From Fibrobacter sp. UWP2 (lineage in GTDB: Bacteria; Fibrobacterota; Fibrobacteria; Fibrobacterales; Fibrobacteraceae): a stretch of 64,000 bases of DNA. The translations under genes and the position numbers were made by a program. This document shows, in pieces, positions 62,089 through 64,000 of this stretch. Where the stretch lies: NCBI RefSeq assembly GCF_900141705.1, contig NZ_FQYM01000016.1, forward strand, positions 1 to 64,000, given 5' to 3'. Position 1 is the stretch's first letter. Each line of letters begins with the position of its first letter. A model generated the notes under the pieces. It did not search any database. It was not told the DNA's origin and was given only the letters and a program-made list of their open reading frames with translations.

Positions 62089-63645
62089 TTATCCCTCCAC
62101 CTTAGGCTGCTGGGCGGCAATGTTCGCGCGTTGCGCCTGTTCCATGACCTCGAGGAGGATTTCCTGGGTCTTGACGGCGTTTTCCATAAGCACTTCGCTG
62201 GCGCGCTCGTGGAAGGCTTCCAAAGTCTGGTTGAGGTGTTCCACAAAGTTCTCTTCTTCGTCGTGTTCGGCAGTATCGCCGCTGAGTTTTTCCAAAATCG
62301 TCTCGAGACCGCTACGGAGCATCTCGAGGTTCGCGCTCAGTTCCGACTGGTTTACGCGCATCAGTTCCGCGGTCTCCACGAGGTTTCCGCCCAAGGCGTC
62401 CGTCGCTTCCTTTTCCTTGACCACACGGTTGTCGATGCTCTCGGTAAGAGCCTTCTGGGCTTGCAAAAGGGTCACCGAAGTATCCGAAAGCTTTTGGAAT
62501 GCGCCCAAAATGTCGTTCGAGAGGGCGCCCAGCTTTTCGGCAACCGACTGGCTGAGTTCCGCAGAACCCGCCTGCGCCTTTTCGGCGACCTGCACGGCCA
62601 CGTCCTTGAGGGTCTCGATACCGGCGCGTTCCTGTTCAAAGTTCGTGCTCGTCGCCGTAGCAAGGCGATCCATGAACTGCTTCCACTGTTCGTTTGCCGC
62701 CTTCACCTGCTCGGAGACCGATTCGGTAATCTTTGCCGATGTAGAAGTCATCGCCTTTTCGGTAGAGGCGCTAACCTCGGCAAAGCCAGTCTTGACCTGG
62801 GCGGAGACCGCCTCCATGGACTGCTTGAGCGAATCCGCCACGGCCTTGAAGTTGTCGTTCACCGGGGCAATCGCCTTGGACAGTTCGGCACCCATCTTGT
62901 CGACCGCGCCCACCAGGTTCGTGTGGACCGAGTCCACCACCGCGTTGAGGTTCTTGGTCACCAAGTTGAACAAGCGTTCCATTTCACTCTTGTCGGAATC
63001 AATCACCTCGGTAGAATCGCCCTGCATGTCGAGCGTGAGCTTGTCGAGGCGTGCCATAAAGGCATCGCGCTTCGCCGCAAGTATAGTGCGGCTGGCATTC
63101 AAAATGAGAGCCGCGAACAAGCCGCAAAGGCTGGTACCAAAAATGCCCTTCATGTTCTGGAACAGCACCTGGATGGTATCGAGCGTGCCCTGCGTAGTCG
63201 AGTTGTCCATCGCACCGCCCGCGGTCGCGACCGAGTACATGAGACCAAAGAACGTACCCATAAGGCCGAGCAGAATCACGGTGCCGCTGGAGCTGCGGGG
63301 CAAGGCCACATTGGAGCTGCCCGTAAGCACCTCGAAGGCAATGGGCGAATCCAGTCGAATGCCCTTTTGCAAAAGTTCCTGGGCAAGCTTGATGCGCTTG
63401 GCCACCACGCCGTCGCCATTCACCATAAACGACTTGCGGCTTTCGCACGAGTCAATCAATTCTTCTTCGGCAGCGACCTGCTTGACTTTGCCCATTGCCA
63501 AAAACTGTTCCACAAGGAACACTGCAAAGATGGCAAGCATAATGATCCAGCCAAACAGCGGAGCGCCGAAATAGAAGGCGCCGGCAACGAGCACGGCAAA
63601 GCCCACTATGGTCAGCAAAAGGATGGAATTGAATGCATTCTTCAT
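62089..63645 (-). CDS. MotA/TolQ/ExbB-like proton channel with a long coiled-coil tail
   Basis: The protein has 518 residues. Two hydrophobic segments lie in residues 7-48 and two more at about 122-140 and 165-185. The latter carry LLGLMGTFFGLMYSVATAGG and FGTSLCGLFAALILNAS, typical of TolQ/ExbB and MotA-like pores. Residues about 200-518 are a long amphipathic helix rich in Ala, Glu and Lys (KAMTSTSAKITESVSEQVKA). This channel-plus-tail form resembles ZorA of the Zorya anti-phage system. It starts 12 bases after the upstream gene and is followed by the MotB-like gene after three bases. Confidence 0.85.
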   Translation of the reverse strand: MKNAFNSILLLTIVGFAVLVAGAFYFGAPLFGWIIMLAIFAVFLVEQFLAMGKVKQVAAEEELIDSCESRKSFMVNGDGVVAKRIKLAQELLQKGIRLDSPIAFEVLTGSSNVALPRSSSGTVILLGLMGTFFGLMYSVATAGGAMDNSTTQGTLDTIQVLFQNMKGIFGTSLCGLFAALILNASRTILAAKRDAFMARLDKLTLDMQGDSTEVIDSDKSEMERLFNLVTKNLNAVVDSVHTNLVGAVDKMGAELSKAIAPVNDNFKAVADSLKQSMEAVSAQVKTGFAEVSASTEKAMTSTSAKITESVSEQVKAANEQWKQFMDRLATATSTNFEQERAGIETLKDVAVQVAEKAQAGSAELSQSVAEKLGALSNDILGAFQKLSDTSVTLLQAQKALTESIDNRVVKEKEATDALGGNLVETAELMRVNQSELSANLEMLRSGLETILEKLSGDTAEHDEEENFVEHLNQTLEAFHERASEVLMENAVKTQEILLEVMEQAQRANIAAQQPKVEG

Positions 63646-63657
63646 AGTTTACCCTAG

Positions 63658-64000
63658 TTAATTTTGAGTCCTGTTAGGATTCATTGTTTCAAACAAGTTA
63701 AGTTGACCGCGGTTGAACCCGCGGAGGAACAAAGCCCACTTGCTCTGATACCAGTCAATAATCTGGAGCGTGAGACCGCGGGCGTAATCACAAAAATCGT
63801 CGGTAAAGGCCAAAAAGCAGTTCTCGTAGGCATAATGCGGGTTCCAGAAACGGCCCACATTGCGAGCGCAACTCGTTGCCGAGGTGTAATAACGCGGTTG
63901 GGACTTGCTCGCAAACGCCGCGGCAAAACGCTTTTTGGCAATCTGGTTCAGCGACATGCGGAGCGAAACAATCATCGCGTTCTCTTTTTCGCGAAGGCTC
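63658..64000 (-). CDS. 5'-partial protein, first visible gene of the MotA/MotB-like operon
   Basis: Only the C-terminal 113 codons are visible; the frame stays open to the window edge. The visible part (RMSLNQIAKKRFAAAF, YTSATSCARNVGRFWNP, DFCDYARGLTLQIIDWYQSK) is helical with aromatic residues and no recognised motif. The stop lies 12 bases before the proton-channel start, so the two are co-transcribed. Confidence 0.6.
   Translation of the reverse strand, partial: SLREKENAMIVSLRMSLNQIAKKRFAAAFASKSQPRYYTSATSCARNVGRFWNPHYAYENCFLAFTDDFCDYARGLTLQIIDWYQSKWALFLRGFNRGQLNLFETMNPNRTQN

Overview
This window looks like chromosomal DNA from a Fibrobacter-like, plant-fibre-degrading anaerobe. I infer that from the gene content, not from a database match. 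The pointers are a TIGR02147-type regulator (a family expanded in Fibrobacter), secreted pectin- and xylan-degrading enzymes with C-terminal sorting-type domains, a PorU-type C25 sortase of the type IX secretion system (T9SS), many lipoproteins, an NADP-type glutamate dehydrogenase, and A/T-rich spacers between G/C-richer genes. I see no phage, plasmid, rRNA, CRISPR array or transposase gene.

Layout. 0-10.5 kb: the end of a probable pyruvate:ferredoxin oxidoreductase, a GumN-type lipoprotein, a three-gene operon (TIGR02147 regulator, LamG lipoprotein, PAS protein), then GH5, pectate lyase and a large surface protein whose 5' end carries an in-frame TAG. 10.6-20.5 kb: YicC, a four-gene operon containing PorU, a GGQ release-factor-like protein, a lamin-tail lipoprotein and a receiver-like protein. 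20.5-29.5 kb: BipA, a DUF2062-DUF1015 fusion, GreB, TatD, a GGDEF/EAL protein and gdhA, which has a structured leader and a structured repeat array in its 3' region. 30-38 kb: a lipid or polyketide cluster (patatin, PlsC-like, FabG, a ketosynthase fused to a degenerate ketosynthase, ACP) divergent from fabD and an acyl-CoA carboxyltransferase gene, which is followed by a second repeat array. 38-47 kb: a porin, an inositol phosphatase, FabF, oligoribonuclease, a transpeptidase, Lgt and PmbA. 47-54 kb: an AlgJ-like protein with a HigA-like partner, tRNA-Arg(CCU), a YciH/SUI1 protein and a GH10 xylanase. 54-59 kb: an unusual island of ABC exporter, PqqD-like protein, HPr-kinase-like/S26-peptidase fusion and two related nucleotidyltransferases. 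59-64 kb: argH and a four-gene operon around a MotA/MotB-like proton channel with a long coiled-coil tail.

How the parts work together. The glycanases and surface proteins carry C-terminal domains that could be handled by the T9SS route of which PorU is one part. fabD, ACP, FabG, ketosynthase and acyltransferase form a near-complete elongation and acyl-transfer set, separate from the stand-alone fabF. The ABC/PqqD/kinase/peptidase/nucleotidyltransferase genes resemble accessory genes of ribosomally made peptide pathways, but I see no precursor gene.

The most unusual non-coding feature is a structured repeat family seen at two loci. Each array begins at or within a few bases of the stop codon of a metabolic gene and ends before a terminator. 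Units are 96-123 bp, share a GACCGCTCG head, and four of them carry a hairpin whose loop is constant while the paired stem bases change together.
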